Shown: positions 21,701-31,550, counted from the first letter of the stretch. The stretch is 64,000 bases of DNA from Baylisascaris procyonis (GCA_037389465.1 JAZARR010000146.1:434001-498000); one strand, 5' to 3'. Notes: generated by a model not told the origin, from the sequence alone. Numbers and translations are program-made.

Positions 21701-24496
21701 AGCTATTGGGATGAACTCAAGGATTTCAAGATGTTATAGTGAAACGAATACAGTTATTCGCTCAGAAGTGACAAATTAAAAAGGATCACTCCCAGTTAGA
21801 CTTCACCGCCGCTGATAACGCATCTTCAACCGCGGACTTGTTCTTTGCCGTGGGATATTTCGGATTTGAGACGCCCATTTTACATAATATGGGTAAGCGC
21901 CAACGAACTGGAGGGCAATCTGCATGGCAGAGGTTATTATTTTCTTTGCTATTTTAGCCGAAGCTAACGCAGTCTTCTTTCTGGAAGATAAAAAAAGTCA
22001 AGCACACTATGCTCGTTTGCGAATGTGGGCGTCACAGATGATATATGAAACTTGACAAGTTTTAGAAACAACACAGCAACTACGCACGCCATCATGATTA
22101 GACAACTTTGCATGATTTGGCAATGACTGCTCAATCGTTCGGCGCTTTTTCAGCGTTAATACCAGAATGGTGTATGTGCACTGTGCATTTCAGCGATTTG
22201 TGTCATTAACACATTCCCATATACCTTTCCAGAACAGTAGTTTTATTCTCGAACTTAATTTTTGCATCAGAGTTCCTATATTGTTGTTTTGTATAAAGGT
22301 TTCATATATAGCGTTTCTATGCTGAGTAATCTGCCCTAAGGAACTCTAGAATTCTGCCGCATATTTCTTCAATGAACGTTTCAACTCGCCCAAATTTTTC
22401 TCGAAGCAATTATTGAATAAGATGAATGCGAACTGTACTCATTTCATTGTCGATACAAAAAGATGCAATTTCTTTCGATCGTAACCTTCACATCGTTGAA
22501 TTGAGGGAAACATCAATATACTTCATAGTCCCTCTTATAAATGATGGGCTCTTAAGTGCAACCATGCATATGGAACAATCAATAGCAACCCATCCATCTT
22601 CATCTCTCATGACATCAATGAATGTTCTTTTAAAGTGCAAATTTGCATTTACAATAACCCATTGCAATGCATGATCTCAACATTTCGGTGCATATATGAT
22701 AGATATGCTTTTTGTGTTATCTTTGCGAAACTTTGAAACGCCAAATGAGCAAAAAGAAAAGTGCGATTAAATAATAATATCTCATTAGGAGAGGTACACC
22801 GATTGTTAACTTAGTTTATCAATCTCCATACGAATTTGAATACTCCTAACATCAAGCCGGTCGTTTACGTAATAACCCTGAATTTAAAGCGTCAATGAGT
22901 CGTAGAAGAAGTTTCTCTCAATGTTCCTCAATTTCCCCATATGAAATATTTGCTTTCCCAAAGTAGCTTAACTGTGAGATTGTGATCGAAATTAAGGTTG
23001 GATTTTCTCAGCATGAATTTCCAATTGCATGAAGAAATTCCGAAGAAAATTCATCATTCAAGATCGAAGAACACTTCTCAAAATAAACACAAAGAAACAG
23101 TATAAGTTAAATGAAGGCTAGCAATTAGAGTGCAAAACCAATCACTGTAATGCATTTAAAAAAACCCGCCTTCAACAAAAAAAAAATCAATGGGGATGAA
23201 TTTTGGTAAATGACATAAATTATAATCACAAAATTTGGAATGCTTAGCATCTCTATTCAACGTCATTTACGTGCTCGCGTTGGTAACAACAGTCGTGAGC
23301 AAGGCGGAAATTTCTATCGTCTCATGCATTTAAAAATCATTGTGCAATAACTTGCTCCTATTGAATTGCGATGAAATTGTTGTGATATTCTCTAGTGCGA
23401 AAATGAGAGGATTTCACGAGGAAAGGAAAGGGGTTGGAGGAGAGAAGATGCGGGAAGAGGTATAAGCGAAAATTCGGAACGGTCACAACAAGAAGATCAT
23501 AGCAGAACGAAGAGAATGTACTTCAGTATATCATATTAATCTCTATAAATCTTTTCCGTCATATGATGGCGCTGAAATTTACAAAGCAATTTTAAAATAT
23601 TATTTGCCCATACTACTGATAGCTTGAACTGTCTAAAGTGAGAGCAAAAGTGCAATAGTTCCTCTACCTTTCCGTCTCTTTCAATTGCAAAACGTGAGAA
23701 GGAAGAGGAACAAAATTCTATCAATGAATTCATTACGTTCATTTTGTGTTCGTTTGCAATCATCTACGTAATAGCGAAGAGATCAAAGACTATCTTTTCG
23801 TCATGATTGAAGAGTTCTATAAATATGGTTGTCAACGGTTTAAATCTCATGTGTAATTTGTAAATATTGTCACCGCAATTCTGTCTCTGCTTATATTAAT
23901 ATACGTGCATTGTTTATTTCAACAATACCATAGCGTTTTAGCAATGCAAATTCTCAGTAAAAAATATTGTAAAGGTATCGAAATATTATTCTAAAAAAAT
24001 GTTATAAGAAATAGAAAAATATTACAAAAAATATTATTATCATTTCACGAAAAGTGAAACAAATGAAGTACTCTCATGTTGTGCTGGACGTAATTAATGA
24101 ATAAATCTGCAATTTAGCCCTAAAAGACGACCAAAAAAAACCCTCAAACAGGAAGCACGTTATAGTGGCAAATAAAGATGCGCTTTGCTAAGTGATTTTT
24201 GCTAATGAAATTCACGATGGTGACACTAAGGAAATAATGTAACAATACAAGATTATCGCATATTCTTTTGCTTTTCTTTTTTCACGCTGTGGTCATAGAT
24301 GTTTGCAAGCGAACATTCAAATGCCTATAAATGACAAATAAAAAATGGAAAGCAAAAAAAGAAAAAAAATCTGCGTAAATTCCAAAACAGCAGCTCTTTT
24401 TTAAAGACACTTGGATGTAGGAGTAAACAAACCATCACACGATGCCAGTTGAATTACAATGGCGCAGATTATTACTCCAAGGCGGCAACAGCGCAT
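660..24496 (-). CDS. Secreted multi-Kazal-domain protein with mucin-like insert
   Basis: This gene is assembled by eye as 19 exons encoding about 1302 residues. A 20-residue signal peptide ([20 protein letters not shown]) precedes Kazal-like domains K1-K3. A Ser/Thr/Glu/Asn-rich region of 493 residues follows, then K4-K14 to the stop. Domains are recognised by the repeated pattern C-x(1-4)-C-x(6-8)-PVC-x(3-5)-THxN-x-C-x(6)-C-x(n)-YxGxC. Kazal domains are known as serine-protease inhibitors and as structural modules in agrin and follistatin; the protein should be extracellular or cell-surface. Reading phases agree at every listed junction, and the exon lengths sum to 3909 nt. Weak points are the closing of K3 (exons at 16337-16375 and 16160-16207) and the 5' edge of the large exon. 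Introns reach about 3 kb. No transmembrane segment or GPI signal is seen at the C terminus. Family assignment is firm, function unknown. Confidence 0.88.
854..1088 (-). CDS. Kazal gene exon: domain K13 and most of K14
   Basis: Acceptor ACATTGCAG, donor TTTCG/GTATGT. It encodes [32 protein letters not shown] and LTIQYERPC (K13), then [24 protein letters not shown] (K14). Confidence 0.87.
1537..1635 (-). CDS. Kazal gene exon: second half of K12
   Basis: Acceptor TGATTTCAG, donor ACAG/GTTTTT, phase 1 at both ends. It encodes [26 protein letters not shown] and LIYLDYTG; the following exon adds the closing EC. Confidence 0.85.
2542..2686 (-). CDS. Kazal gene exon: second half of K11, first half of K12
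   Basis: Acceptor CGTATTGTAG, donor AACG/GTTATA, phase 0 in and 1 out. It encodes [10 protein letters not shown] and LTISRYDAC, then [16 protein letters not shown] of K12. Confidence 0.86.
3755..3851 (-). CDS. Kazal gene exon: end of K10 and first half of K11
   Basis: Acceptor CTCGTTACAG, donor CATGAA/GTGGGT. It encodes [11 protein letters not shown], closing K10, then [20 protein letters not shown] and E. The next exon supplies NLC, restoring THENLC. Confidence 0.85.
4467..4623 (-). CDS. Kazal gene exon: linker and most of K10
   Basis: Acceptor TCATTTTCAG, donor TCAAG/GTGAGT, phase 1 in and 2 out. A Ser/Glu linker leads into [32 protein letters not shown] and TS. Confidence 0.86.
5412..5655 (-). 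CDS. Kazal gene exon: end of K8, domain K9 and acidic linker
   Basis: Acceptor CATAATTCAG, donor AACG/GTGACA. It encodes EGRC, closing K8, then [32 protein letters not shown] and LSIARNGSC (K9). A linker rich in Glu, Pro and Ser of about 30 residues follows. Confidence 0.85.
5842..6008 (-). CDS. Kazal gene exon: end of K7 and divergent domain K8
   Basis: Acceptor TATTTGCAG, donor TAT/GTATGT. It encodes [11 protein letters not shown], then an acidic stretch, [20 protein letters not shown] and [17 protein letters not shown]8 has a longer loop before its third Cys and lacks the PVC and THxN motifs. It still keeps six Cys when joined to the next exon. Confidence 0.78.
6969..7186 (-). CDS. Kazal gene exon: second half of K6 and most of K7
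   Basis: It enters in phase 2 after a weak acceptor (AATTGAG) and restores [12 protein letters not shown]. It then encodes LTIMPESEC, closing K6, and [31 protein letters not shown] and EVLFN for K7. The donor is AACG/GTTGGT in phase 1. Confidence 0.83.
7270..7830. mobile_element. GC-richer island with tRNA-like segment, probable repeat insertion
   Basis: Inside the intron between the K6 exons the base composition changes: about 7650-7810 is markedly GC-rich, unlike the flanking AT-rich intron. The neighbouring 7386-7471 segment has tRNA-like features. Together they look like an inserted repeat (SINE-like or DNA transposon remnant). No transposase frame is recognised, and target-site duplications were not found by eye. 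Confidence 0.3.
7386..7471 (-). repeat. tRNA-like element bounded by an 8-bp inverted repeat
   Basis: TCTCTAGG at 7386-7393 pairs perfectly with CCTAGAGA at 7464-7471, like an acceptor stem. A B-box-like motif GGATTCGAACTC lies on the minus strand at 7399-7410. The T stem does not pair well, so this is a tRNA-derived repeat or pseudogene at best, not a working tRNA. Confidence 0.35.
8353..8429 (-). CDS. Kazal gene exon: first half of K6
   Basis: Acceptor TTTTTTTCAG, donor CATCG/GTATGT, phase 0 in and 2 out. It encodes [20 protein letters not shown] and EGKLH. Thr replaces the usual Pro of the PVC motif. Confidence 0.83.
10390..10605 (-). CDS. Kazal gene exon: complete domain K5
   Basis: Acceptor is GAACATTTAG, donor GAG/GTTCCC, phase 0 at both ends, 72 codons. 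It encodes [30 protein letters not shown] and VLVHVGPC, followed by a 15-residue linker rich in Lys and Ser. Confidence 0.85.
12405..12581 (-). CDS. Kazal gene exon: complete domain K4
   Basis: Acceptor is ACTTGCAG, donor TTG/GTATTT, phase 0 at both ends. It encodes [32 protein letters not shown] and LQIAYRGQC, all six Cys in one exon. Lys falls at the predicted P1 position. Confidence 0.88.
14112..15590 (-). CDS. Kazal gene large exon: Ser/Thr/Glu/Asn-rich mucin-like region
   Basis: One open exon of 1479 nt (493 residues) between acceptor TTGTTCAG and donor TCG/GTTTTC, phase 0 at both ends. A second acceptor at 15506 would also keep the frame, entering in phase 1. After a basic start (SVKRRLHTK) and a short hydrophobic patch, the sequence is low in Cys and rich in Ser, Thr, Glu and Asn. 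It has several N-x-S/T sequons, for example NQST, NNLT, NNSA, HNSS, DNST, VNGSS and SNIS. It reads as a disordered, glycosylated linker between the two Kazal blocks. No known domain is recognised. The open frame extends 51 nt upstream to an ATG at 15641, so a separate transcript starting there is conceivable. Confidence 0.75.
16160..16207 (-). CDS. Kazal gene exon 6 (tentative): possible sixth Cys of K3
   Basis: A 48-nt exon after TTCGTGCAG and before GTAATA, phase 0 at both ends, encoding [23 protein letters not shown] would supply the closing Cys of K3 with a 13-residue spacing. Competing exon-like segments lie at about 15790-15885, so this is a guess supported mainly by phase. Confidence 0.3.
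16337..16375 (-). CDS. Kazal gene exon 5 (tentative): VRRLC of K3
   Basis: A 39-nt exon after acceptor ACTATTTCAG and before donor GTAGGC, phase 0 at both ends, encoding [13 protein letters not shown]. Joined to exon 4 it gives CMFVRRLC, exactly the C-x6-C spacing of neighbouring domains. That match is the main reason to propose it. Confidence 0.45.
17136..17326 (-). CDS. Kazal gene exon 4: second half of K2, first half of K3
   Basis: Acceptor is GATTTTAAG. It encodes [14 protein letters not shown] and RIAYRQAC, finishing K2, then K3 from [17 protein letters not shown] to THPNMCMF. It ends before GTTACT in phase 0, immediately after the CMF of K3, so a fifth and sixth Cys must come from downstream exons. 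Confidence 0.82.
18651..18731 (-). CDS. Kazal gene exon 3: end of K1, first half of K2
   Basis: Acceptor is GTATTTTAG. It encodes IRLLYEGTC, closing K1, then [17 protein letters not shown], opening K2. The frame runs into a TAG just past the exon, and the only junction that restores a Kazal core ([11 protein letters not shown]) uses a GC donor, AAG/GCTAGT, in phase 1. Confidence 0.8.
20657..20706. repeat. Tandem duplication, 2 x 25 bp
   Basis: Two perfect head-to-tail copies of a 25-bp unit (starting AATTTCTACAGG and ending GGTCAG) lie in a Kazal-gene intron. Just upstream, 20379-20425, is a looser array of ATGATAT/CTAAAT words. Confidence 0.85.
21381..21497 (-). CDS. Kazal gene exon 2: most of Kazal domain K1
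   Basis: It follows the acceptor AATTTCAG and ends at a CCTG/GTGAGT donor. It encodes TPTPTNCNC, then the core [20 protein letters not shown], then QMIC. K1 has C-x-C at its start and C-x3-C after the Asn, a different sub-pattern from K2-K13. Phase is 1 in and 1 out. Confidence 0.85.
24433..24496 (-). CDS. Kazal gene exon 1: start codon and signal peptide
   Basis: ATG at 24496-24494 opens [20 protein letters not shown] followed by D: a basic start, a hydrophobic core and an Ala-Ser-Cys end, as in a cleavable signal peptide. The exon ends at GATG before GTTTGT in phase 1. Joining it to the next exon gives a Glu and then the Thr/Pro linker of K1. The frame continues open upstream to another Met, but that extension would bury the signal peptide, so I prefer this start. 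Confidence 0.75.
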
Positions 24497-26459
24497 GTCG
24501 AAAGTGAACGTCGAGCAATAAAGACGACAGCTTCTAGGCGTTCGGTTTGATCGGTGTTTGGGGATTCGCAGAAAATGAAGAACAGAATCCATTCGACTAA
24601 ATAGGGATACAACTCTTGAGGAGATCAATATCTTTCCATCGAGCACAAATGACGTTCGTGATTTCGCTAGCGATATTTATGTGTAGGAACAAAAATATCG
24701 CTAATGGGGGCAAAAGCTTCAAAAATGTCGAGATTTTTAAACAAGGAGTGAAGAAATGTAAAATGAGCAAAGCACCCTGTGAACAGCGTAAAACGATCGT
24801 CGCGCAACCCACGCGATGATGGCCGTCCTCGAAGACACCGCCCTACGTTGATTGTCGGCGATCGCACAACAGTCATCATTTTACCGCCTATTCGGCATTT
24901 ACTTCTAATCGTTTTGCATCGGTCCAACCTAGTTGCAGAAACTTGTAAACACAGCACACTTGCATGCAGAATATCATTTGCAACAGACATCCATTAGTGC
25001 GTCATTGATTTTTTACAAAAGCCGAACTTCAGCATGTGGATGGGCGATAATGTGGTGATCACGAGGGTGAGGAAATGGAAGAGAAGGATGCCTGTGCAGT
25101 TGCTGTCTAAAAAGATGGGCAAATGAAAAAGGGAGCTCGAGATGAGACATACCTCCGATCGAAGGGAATTATGCTCGGTGGAAAAAAAACAGCATCTACG
25201 AGTTTATGAAGGGCGTCGGATTCAATTAGGCTCCGTTAACCACAGCAAAATACCAAGGAAGACATCAAATACTTTCACGTTTTTTGCAAATATTCTATTA
25301 TTAAAGGGTGAAGATTGAAATTATTGCATATAAGAATCTCTTCAGGCGAATAGTATTTAAAGTGTAACTTTTCATTTATATAAAGATAATAATTGATCAA
25401 CAAAAGCACTTTCATGGAAATCTCTATAGCTAAATTTTTCGAACGTAAAAGTATATAAAACATTTGTTTGGATGTGCTTCGTTTAAACAGCAATTCTCAA
25501 TGCACTCTGTTCAATCCGATGCTAGGTACGTCGAATGCGAATTTCGAGTTCTATATCTTCGAGTTCCCCTTCCGTCGCATGACCAAAAACGACGCATTCC
25601 CTTGCTTAGTTGACATCGCCGATCGGCTTTACAATCCCTATTGATGCGGCTTATTTGTTATATTTGTTGTAATTATTGTCATTGTTGTTGTTACTACTAT
25701 TAATGTTGTTGTTATTGTTATTGTTGTTGCTCTTGCATTCTTATCGTTGTTGGTATCGTTAACGCAAATTTCACTTTTTTTTTGCAACAAGCATGACATG
25801 CATCCAATGACCTCTTTAAATTCACTCAGAATAATACGACCTTTTCCATATTCTGAGTTGATTTGGCATTCTGAGTTGAGTGAGTGAAAAAAAAATTTCA
25901 TGCTTCTATTACAAGTTTTCGGGTCTTGCGATATTCGTTTGCAGGGTGCAGAGTACGGTAGCGGTGTGTACGAATGTGGGATACGAACTCAGCTCCGTTC
26001 GTGGTTCGCAATCAACATCGTTCTATGCGATTGTGCCAAGACACCTATGTGGATGCGTGTGATTGTAGTGTCGAGTAGTAGCGTGGCAATGGTCGTTTGT
26101 TCTTTTCCTTTTTTTTGAATATTCAAAAACTCAAATCGCCCAATTTCGAAATAATCAGATGTGCAATTTCAGCAGCGTTTAGCTATTATTGATAACGCTA
26201 ACGTTCACCTTTTTTTTTTATCATAAACCAATAGCGCAATGAGGAGTGTGATTAGGTCCATATCGGTGGATAGGAAGAGAGCATTTGTAAGAAGCACAAT
26301 TTTGGATCATTTGGAATCAATGAGAATGAAGTCAGCTAAGGGCGGTAGCGGAAATTGTCGAGCTGAATTTCTCGCCTTACTGACGTCTTTTCAATAGTGC
26401 TGAGTAGGGTGTCAGCCTTGAAGCCGGGATGGTTGATTCAGGCTGTAAGCACTGCCGAG
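24497..26459. other. Divergent intergenic region between Kazal gene and L41 gene
   Basis: About 2 kb between two divergently read start codons, so it should hold both promoters. It contains a TTG/TTA-rich run at about 25650-25730. An unspliced 52-codon plus-strand frame at 26240-26395 could be an upstream ORF of the L41 transcript. No TATA or initiator element is clear. Confidence 0.5.
25650..25730. repeat. TTG/TTA trinucleotide-rich run
   Basis: Imperfect repeats of TTG, TTA and TTGTTA words with occasional ACT interruptions. It is low-complexity sequence in the divergent promoter region. Confidence 0.7.
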
Positions 26460-26571
26460 ATGCTCGCTTCGTCGAGTGTCACGTCGTCGCGTGGGGTCCG
26501 TTCGCTTGCAGCACATGGCTTTCGTGCTCCTTGGCCATTTGTGAAAAAGGTTACCATTTACATCGTTCTAG
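26460..26571 (+). CDS. mrpl-41: L41 exon 1: targeting sequence
   Basis: From ATG at 26460 to the donor CTAG/GTGACA in phase 1. An alternative donor at 26550 (AAG/GTTACC) looks reasonable but would end in phase 0 and put exon 2 out of frame. A possible trans- or cis-splice acceptor (GATTCAG) lies at 26434-26440. Confidence 0.65.
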
Positions 26572-29405
26572 GTGACAGTCTGCACAGTTGCTTGAGAATC
26601 AACCCTCTTTGATGTATCTTCGATGCAAGTCATTCATTTATTCGCTATACTTTGCTTCGTACACAATCAAAAATAATTGTACATTATACAGCATTTTTCT
26701 AAAACATATGCTAAGCTTTATGGGTTTTCAAAAGCAAAGTGACAGTCCTGAAAGTTTTGTAAGGTTGGTTGAGAACTTTGTGCATATGGGTTTTTGAGTA
26801 TGTGCAAAAATTGCAAGTCGTATGCCACGAATGATGTTTGCTGTGTGTAATCTATGCACTGCATGTGGTGGTCACTCAAACTGGATTGATCTTGCTGGGT
26901 TGCTTCGAATTCTTCCTGTTTACTTCTGTGAGGCATTGTCATCAGAAGGATACCGGGTGTTGTGAGGAGGGCATTTCAAGAAATGTAAACTTAACGAGAA
27001 GGCGTTTTTACAGGGATAGGCAGAATGTTATTCTGATGCAAATAAGGAAGATGACTACTGACTGCAATTAAGACAATTTAAGGGCTCTTTTGGACAGCGT
27101 AAAATCGGTCCATTTGTATATGAGATGCATAAAATCCCCGGACAGAGGCGAGAATTTCCGGAGCTGTCGCCGAAGTTTCAGAAGCTGAATCCTCCAGAGC
27201 TTGCTGGTAAGGGTTATGATTTTGTAGCGACCATTTTTTGAAACTGCTGCCTCAATGATAGCATGGAAAATGATAGCGGAAATGCTCAAGCATTATTTGT
27301 TGCCTTGTGATGAGAGCAACCTATGAAAGTGATACAGCTGTTGCTGACATTCAAGGCCATAAAACTCATGAATTCTCGAACGATCTTTGACGAATCAAGC
27401 TTGAGGCATATGCATATAACCGGCAGGTATTTGACAACGAGGTGCTCCGTGTTGTTTAGGTATAAGCTGTGATGCAAACCGAATTGTGGGCTATTATGCT
27501 GCGATGCTGTCACTGAGGAAATTTTTCGTGTTTTTAGGTAACACGCAAATAGTGTAGGAGAACTCACACGTTCTACGTGATTGGTCGATTTTTTCGGCTT
27601 TCAGCCTTATTTGATTCCATTTTTAGTTGAAAAGAGCGGCAACAGTTGCATTCATTGAAAACCTATTCCCAGTTTTTGCGCCACATCTTCGCTGAAGTAG
27701 GAATTCCATTATGAGTTTCGGGTCTTATGCATTAGATGTAGCAGAAGCTAGCTGGGTATGTCTTTGCTCTTCTACTCCCACTTCCATATGAGAAACTCAA
27801 AGTTGTCTCCCATAAGAGGTTTTTGGTTCCCAGAATCCCCTATTCTTCGTTTTCCAGCTCGGTACTCGTATTCAACATTGTTGTTTTCCTGCCAAGAACA
27901 AGAGCATGATGCAGTCCACATATTGAGACTGAATTTGAGTGTAAATGTAGAACGCAAGATTCGAAGTGCCGACAGACAGCTCATATGTTTCTGTCATACT
28001 CATTTCGTGTTTGAAATTTTCAGATTACACGGGTGTGCAGCCGAATGGTTACGTGGATCCAAACAGCGGAGAGTTCGTTGTGGTGAAAGAAGCATGCGCC
28101 GAACTGGTCGTTCCCGATCTCACTGATTTTAAGCTAGGTCCCTATGTGTCATTCAAAACCGATGTTCGCATCGAAGAAAGGTTTCTTTTCTTCCTCTCTG
28201 AATTCCTTCATTCATGATAAAGTTTAATGTAGAACGAAAATAACTAAATCATTAGCAAAGACTGGCTGCCAATAGCACCAGTCTTTATTGCTGATTTAGT
28301 TTATAGATTCCTTGCAGGTTTTAGAATCATGTCTATGCATATCTGGCATGACGATCGAACACGAATTCGGCACTTAGATATTTTATTGAGCTGTCTAGCT
28401 CGATACCTGCGTTTCGCAATTTTTTTGCGAGTGATCAATCAGTAAAAGTACGTAGAGATTGTTTCGCGTTAAACACAAATCGTGCCAACTCATCTGGCAC
28501 TCTCCTACCGTTGTTGTTCTTTCTAGGCGTCGTGCATACGAGGAAATCGTGAAGCAAAAGGGTTCTGAGGAACTTGCCGATTTGTATGTACTTGAAGATC
28601 AACGGTGGCCACCTCCAAGAATCACTGCCCGAACACTTTTCGATCTGTATTACGCACAAGAGATAAGGTATAGCTTATTCGTTCAGTGCGTACGCTTATG
28701 TTCTTCGGATGCCCGCATTCTTCATTTTCTTTACCACTCGGTGTTGCCCATTTTGAAGACAGTGTTGTGAAGACGGTCTGTTTATCGTTCGTTTGCACTT
28801 CCTACTCGGTTATGTAAGGAATGATGCCAAGAGTGTTGCTAAGCAGGCTTCTGATTGGGGCACAAGTCGAAAAGGAAGGAGGGTGGCGGAGAACGATTAG
28901 AATTGTGATCCTTCTAAGGTCTTTCAAGTATTAACAGTAGTGCGCTTCGTTGTTATCCCGAGGTGACATGGTTTGTAGTCCGTTTGAAACAATATATAAA
29001 TTGTTGAAAAGATCTCCTTCGTCTAAAGTGTATGTGATATCTTGGCACTTTTCTTCACATTTGCCCATGTTTTCAGTTTCGTTTTGAAGGATGAGGGGAG
29101 GGAAAGAAGGATTAGCGAAGGGCGCAGAGGGGGATCGTTTTGGAGAGGAGGGAAAAGACGATGTGATATGGAAAGGAAGTAGCCGACGCTCGTGAAAAGA
29201 GCGGTGGTTGTGCTAGTTAAATCTTATTCTCTTATTGTTCCAGTATTTCAGTAAGGATTCCACTGTTAACTCTTATTATTCCAGGCAGTATTTCAAAGAA
29301 GGACGTTACGGAGACCAGCGTGGTGTTGACGAGAAGGACAAGGCAATAACAGATGGCGATGAAAAGGGTAATGCCGCTCGAGAAGAACGAATCGCGGGTC
29401 CTTGA
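26460..29405 (+). CDS. mrpl-41: Mitochondrial ribosomal protein L41 (mL41)
   Basis: Four exons encode about 176 residues. The N terminus (MLASSSVTSSRGVRSLAAHG) is rich in Ser, Arg and Ala with no acidic residues, as expected for a mitochondrial targeting sequence. The next part has GVQPNGYVDPNSGEFVVVKE and then the family signature ELVVPDLTDFKLGPYVSF, which closely matches the EFVVPDLTGFKLKPYVSY block of animal MRPL41. The C-terminal half is charged and helical (RRAYEEIVKQKGSEEL, LFDLYYAQEI) and longer than in mammals. The protein is a structural component of the mitochondrial large ribosomal subunit. Exon junction phases are consistent (531 nt in total). The start is the first in-frame ATG after a TGA at 26364. 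The symbol is assigned by family similarity. Neighbours are unrelated genes. Confidence 0.88.
28024..28180 (+). CDS. mrpl-41: L41 exon 2: conserved VVPDLTDFKL block
   Basis: Acceptor GAAATTTTCAG, donor GAAAG/GTTTCT, phase 1 in and 2 out. It carries the most conserved part of the family, including ELVVPDLTDFKLGPYVSF. Confidence 0.9.
28527..28667 (+). CDS. mrpl-41: L41 exon 3
   Basis: Acceptor TTCTTTCTAG, donor ATAAG/GTATAG, phase 2 at both ends. It encodes RRAYEEIVKQKGSEELADLY, LEDQRWPPPRITARTLFDLY and YAQEI. Confidence 0.88.
29285..29405 (+). CDS. mrpl-41: L41 exon 4 and stop
   Basis: Acceptor TTATTCCAG. It encodes QYFKEGRYGDQRGVDEKDKA and a charged tail ending EERIAGP, then TGA at 29403-29405. 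QYFKEGRYGD parallels the DFKDGTFDPD segment of animal MRPL41. Confidence 0.85.
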
Positions 29406-31394
29406 TATTTGACGACGTTGTTGTTTCATAACGTATCTCGAATTCTATTGAACTCTTGGTTTTCTTCAATAAGATGTTTAACGATTTTGTGGTTTCAGTG
29501 GTCGCCAAATTAATCATACGAAAGCAGTGGTTGCTGTTAGTGTCTGCTTGTTTTCGGCTCAGATTTTGGATGGGTCATACTGTCAAAAAACTCGGTTGTC
29601 GGAACCGATTTAAGAAGCGCCCGCCCTGATTGAACTCGTCAAATCCGCCGAACTGAACAAGTGGCCATTGAACTTTGCAGCTTGTGTGTATCCATATGTG
29701 TACAGCACAGCCATATATAGGCGGATAAATAGAGGTCTTGATGCGCTAGATCCAGCCAACACCTCATCAACATTTTGGAATATACTTCACGTCCCTTAGA
29801 TTCATTAGCATTTATCTCAAATAAAGAACCGTTTACTGTTTCGAAACACAGCTCGTTTATAAAAATGTGATGTGCACGTGCACATGCTTCGTAAGTGATA
29901 CGGAACATCGGGAAACAACGAACTGAAGTTCATTAAATTATAGCTAGCGGGCAATTATATAGCACAATGAATACACGCACCTAGTTGTCATGGGCCCATG
30001 GAGAGACAGGAGCATCATTATGTGCCACGAAAAAAGTCCCTCGAACGTAGAAAAAGAAAGATTTGGCCAAGGCAGTGAAGTGCAATAAAACTGGAAAATT
30101 GAGCGTTGGGCTTTTATCGGACATCAAACAAACGTATACGCAGCATTAGTCGACCAGAAAAGGTCATCTCTGCGCGCTTTTTCTTCCTTTAACTTAGCCC
30201 ATTCAAAAAACTTCGAAGTACTCTTACGGGAGAAGCGGAATTATATATAGGCCATTTATCTCTTTCAAGCATATGAGCTGACGATGGTATAACCACAATT
30301 GAAAAATCTAGGAACCGATAAATCCTATGCGCATTAAAGCCGCCACTATCAATGGTGACACCGTATTTCTCACTTAGAAATGAGCAATAAATATTAATAA
30401 AATTGAAACGCAAACGAGCCCACTAAGGGGTCGGAACAACGAAAATAAATAATGGACCGCACGAGAGAAAAGAAACATTGAGCGAGAGACAGTGAAGAAT
30501 GGTGGGGATCACGCCGTTTATCTTCAGTAGCGTTCTTCTAGAGATTTGAGCAGACAAGTGCGGCGTAGAACAAGGAGCCACTGTGCTGCTTTAAAAGGAT
30601 GCCGAACTTGCGTCCAACCTATTCGCCTTGAATGGCACAGCACGTATAATATGATCTCGCAGTACTCCTCACAATGAATTCTTACAGCAGCGAAATGTTA
30701 CGGGATGTTGCCATTGCTTGTTCAGGATCTGTTTCAATCTACCACTACTTTTCACCGCTCAAAAGGGAAGATATTTCAACAAATCGGCGCTCATGAGGAA
30801 ATCAGCTAGCTTCGTTATAGATGAGCCAAAACTGCAGACGAAGTGATTTGCATTTTCCAGGCAATTTTAGGAAGACGTTATGTTGAGGCATAAGTCCCGC
30901 TACGTCGGTTGGACGCAGTTGACATCAACGCCAAAGAGACAAGAAAGTTCTAAAAAGACATAAAAAGAGCTAAGAATGTGGATGTGGACAACAACCACAC
31001 ACGACGCTAGATGCGAACTATCCCATAGTGAGGCTCGCAAGCGTCCATTGTAAAACGTTGCGTTAGGTAAAAGGGCGAGAGTGGAACAAAGGAAAAAGGG
31101 CGAACGACATGACTACGAACAGAGCGACACTCGCGTGAGCCGTAACGACAAATAAATAATCCAGAGGTAATAAGTGGGGAGACCACATGAAAAGCATACC
31201 ACATGTATACCCCCTCCACCATTCGGAATGTATTGAGCCTCGAGCAATCCATCACCTCCTACAATGCAACACCCATTCACCACCCAGCACCGGCCAAACC
31301 AGAGAAGGAAAGCGCGCCTTGTGGATTATGAGTGCAGCTCGAGCAACACAACGAACACGACCAGACATCATTCTATAAGAAAATACGTAGAAAA
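29406..31394. other. Convergent intergenic region, no gene seen
   Basis: This lies between the L41 stop and the reductase poly(A) signal. Short open frames occur on both strands, none with supporting splice sites or a recognisable motif. Confidence 0.45.
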
Positions 31395-31400
31395 TTTATT
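31395..31400 (-). terminator. Poly(A) signal AATAAA of the fatty acyl-CoA reductase gene
   Basis: AATAAA on the minus strand begins 12 nt after the TAG stop at 31412. This gives a very short 3' UTR, common in nematodes. Confidence 0.7.
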
Positions 31401-31411
31401 CGAAGCAGTGA

Positions 31412-31550
31412 CTAGCAACAGTGAGTTGTTCGTTTGTACTCCTCCAGTGACTTCAGGTGCACGCGCTCACCAAAATTGAAGCTTGACCAAATGTACGTTA
31501 GCACGAATCCGACCGCCCACATGCCCCATTGCGTCTTCTTCATGCGCCGT
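31412..31550 (-). CDS. fard-1: FAR exon 11: second membrane segment and C terminus
   Basis: Acceptor AACTTCTAG. It encodes [40 protein letters not shown] and TTHCC before TAG. The junction reads [11 protein letters not shown], parallel to the ARSQMARNIW of human FAR1. Another acceptor 26 nt upstream would give a truncated tail. Confidence 0.85.

Noticed and set aside
24401..24646. Longer minus-strand frame with an upstream Met before the signal peptide
   Set aside because: Using that Met would place about 50 residues before the hydrophobic signal segment; the internal MRCC start is the better signal peptide.
26240..26395. 52-codon plus-strand frame (MRSVIRSISVDRKR...) just upstream of L41
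   Set aside because: Out of frame with L41 and without homology; at most an upstream ORF.
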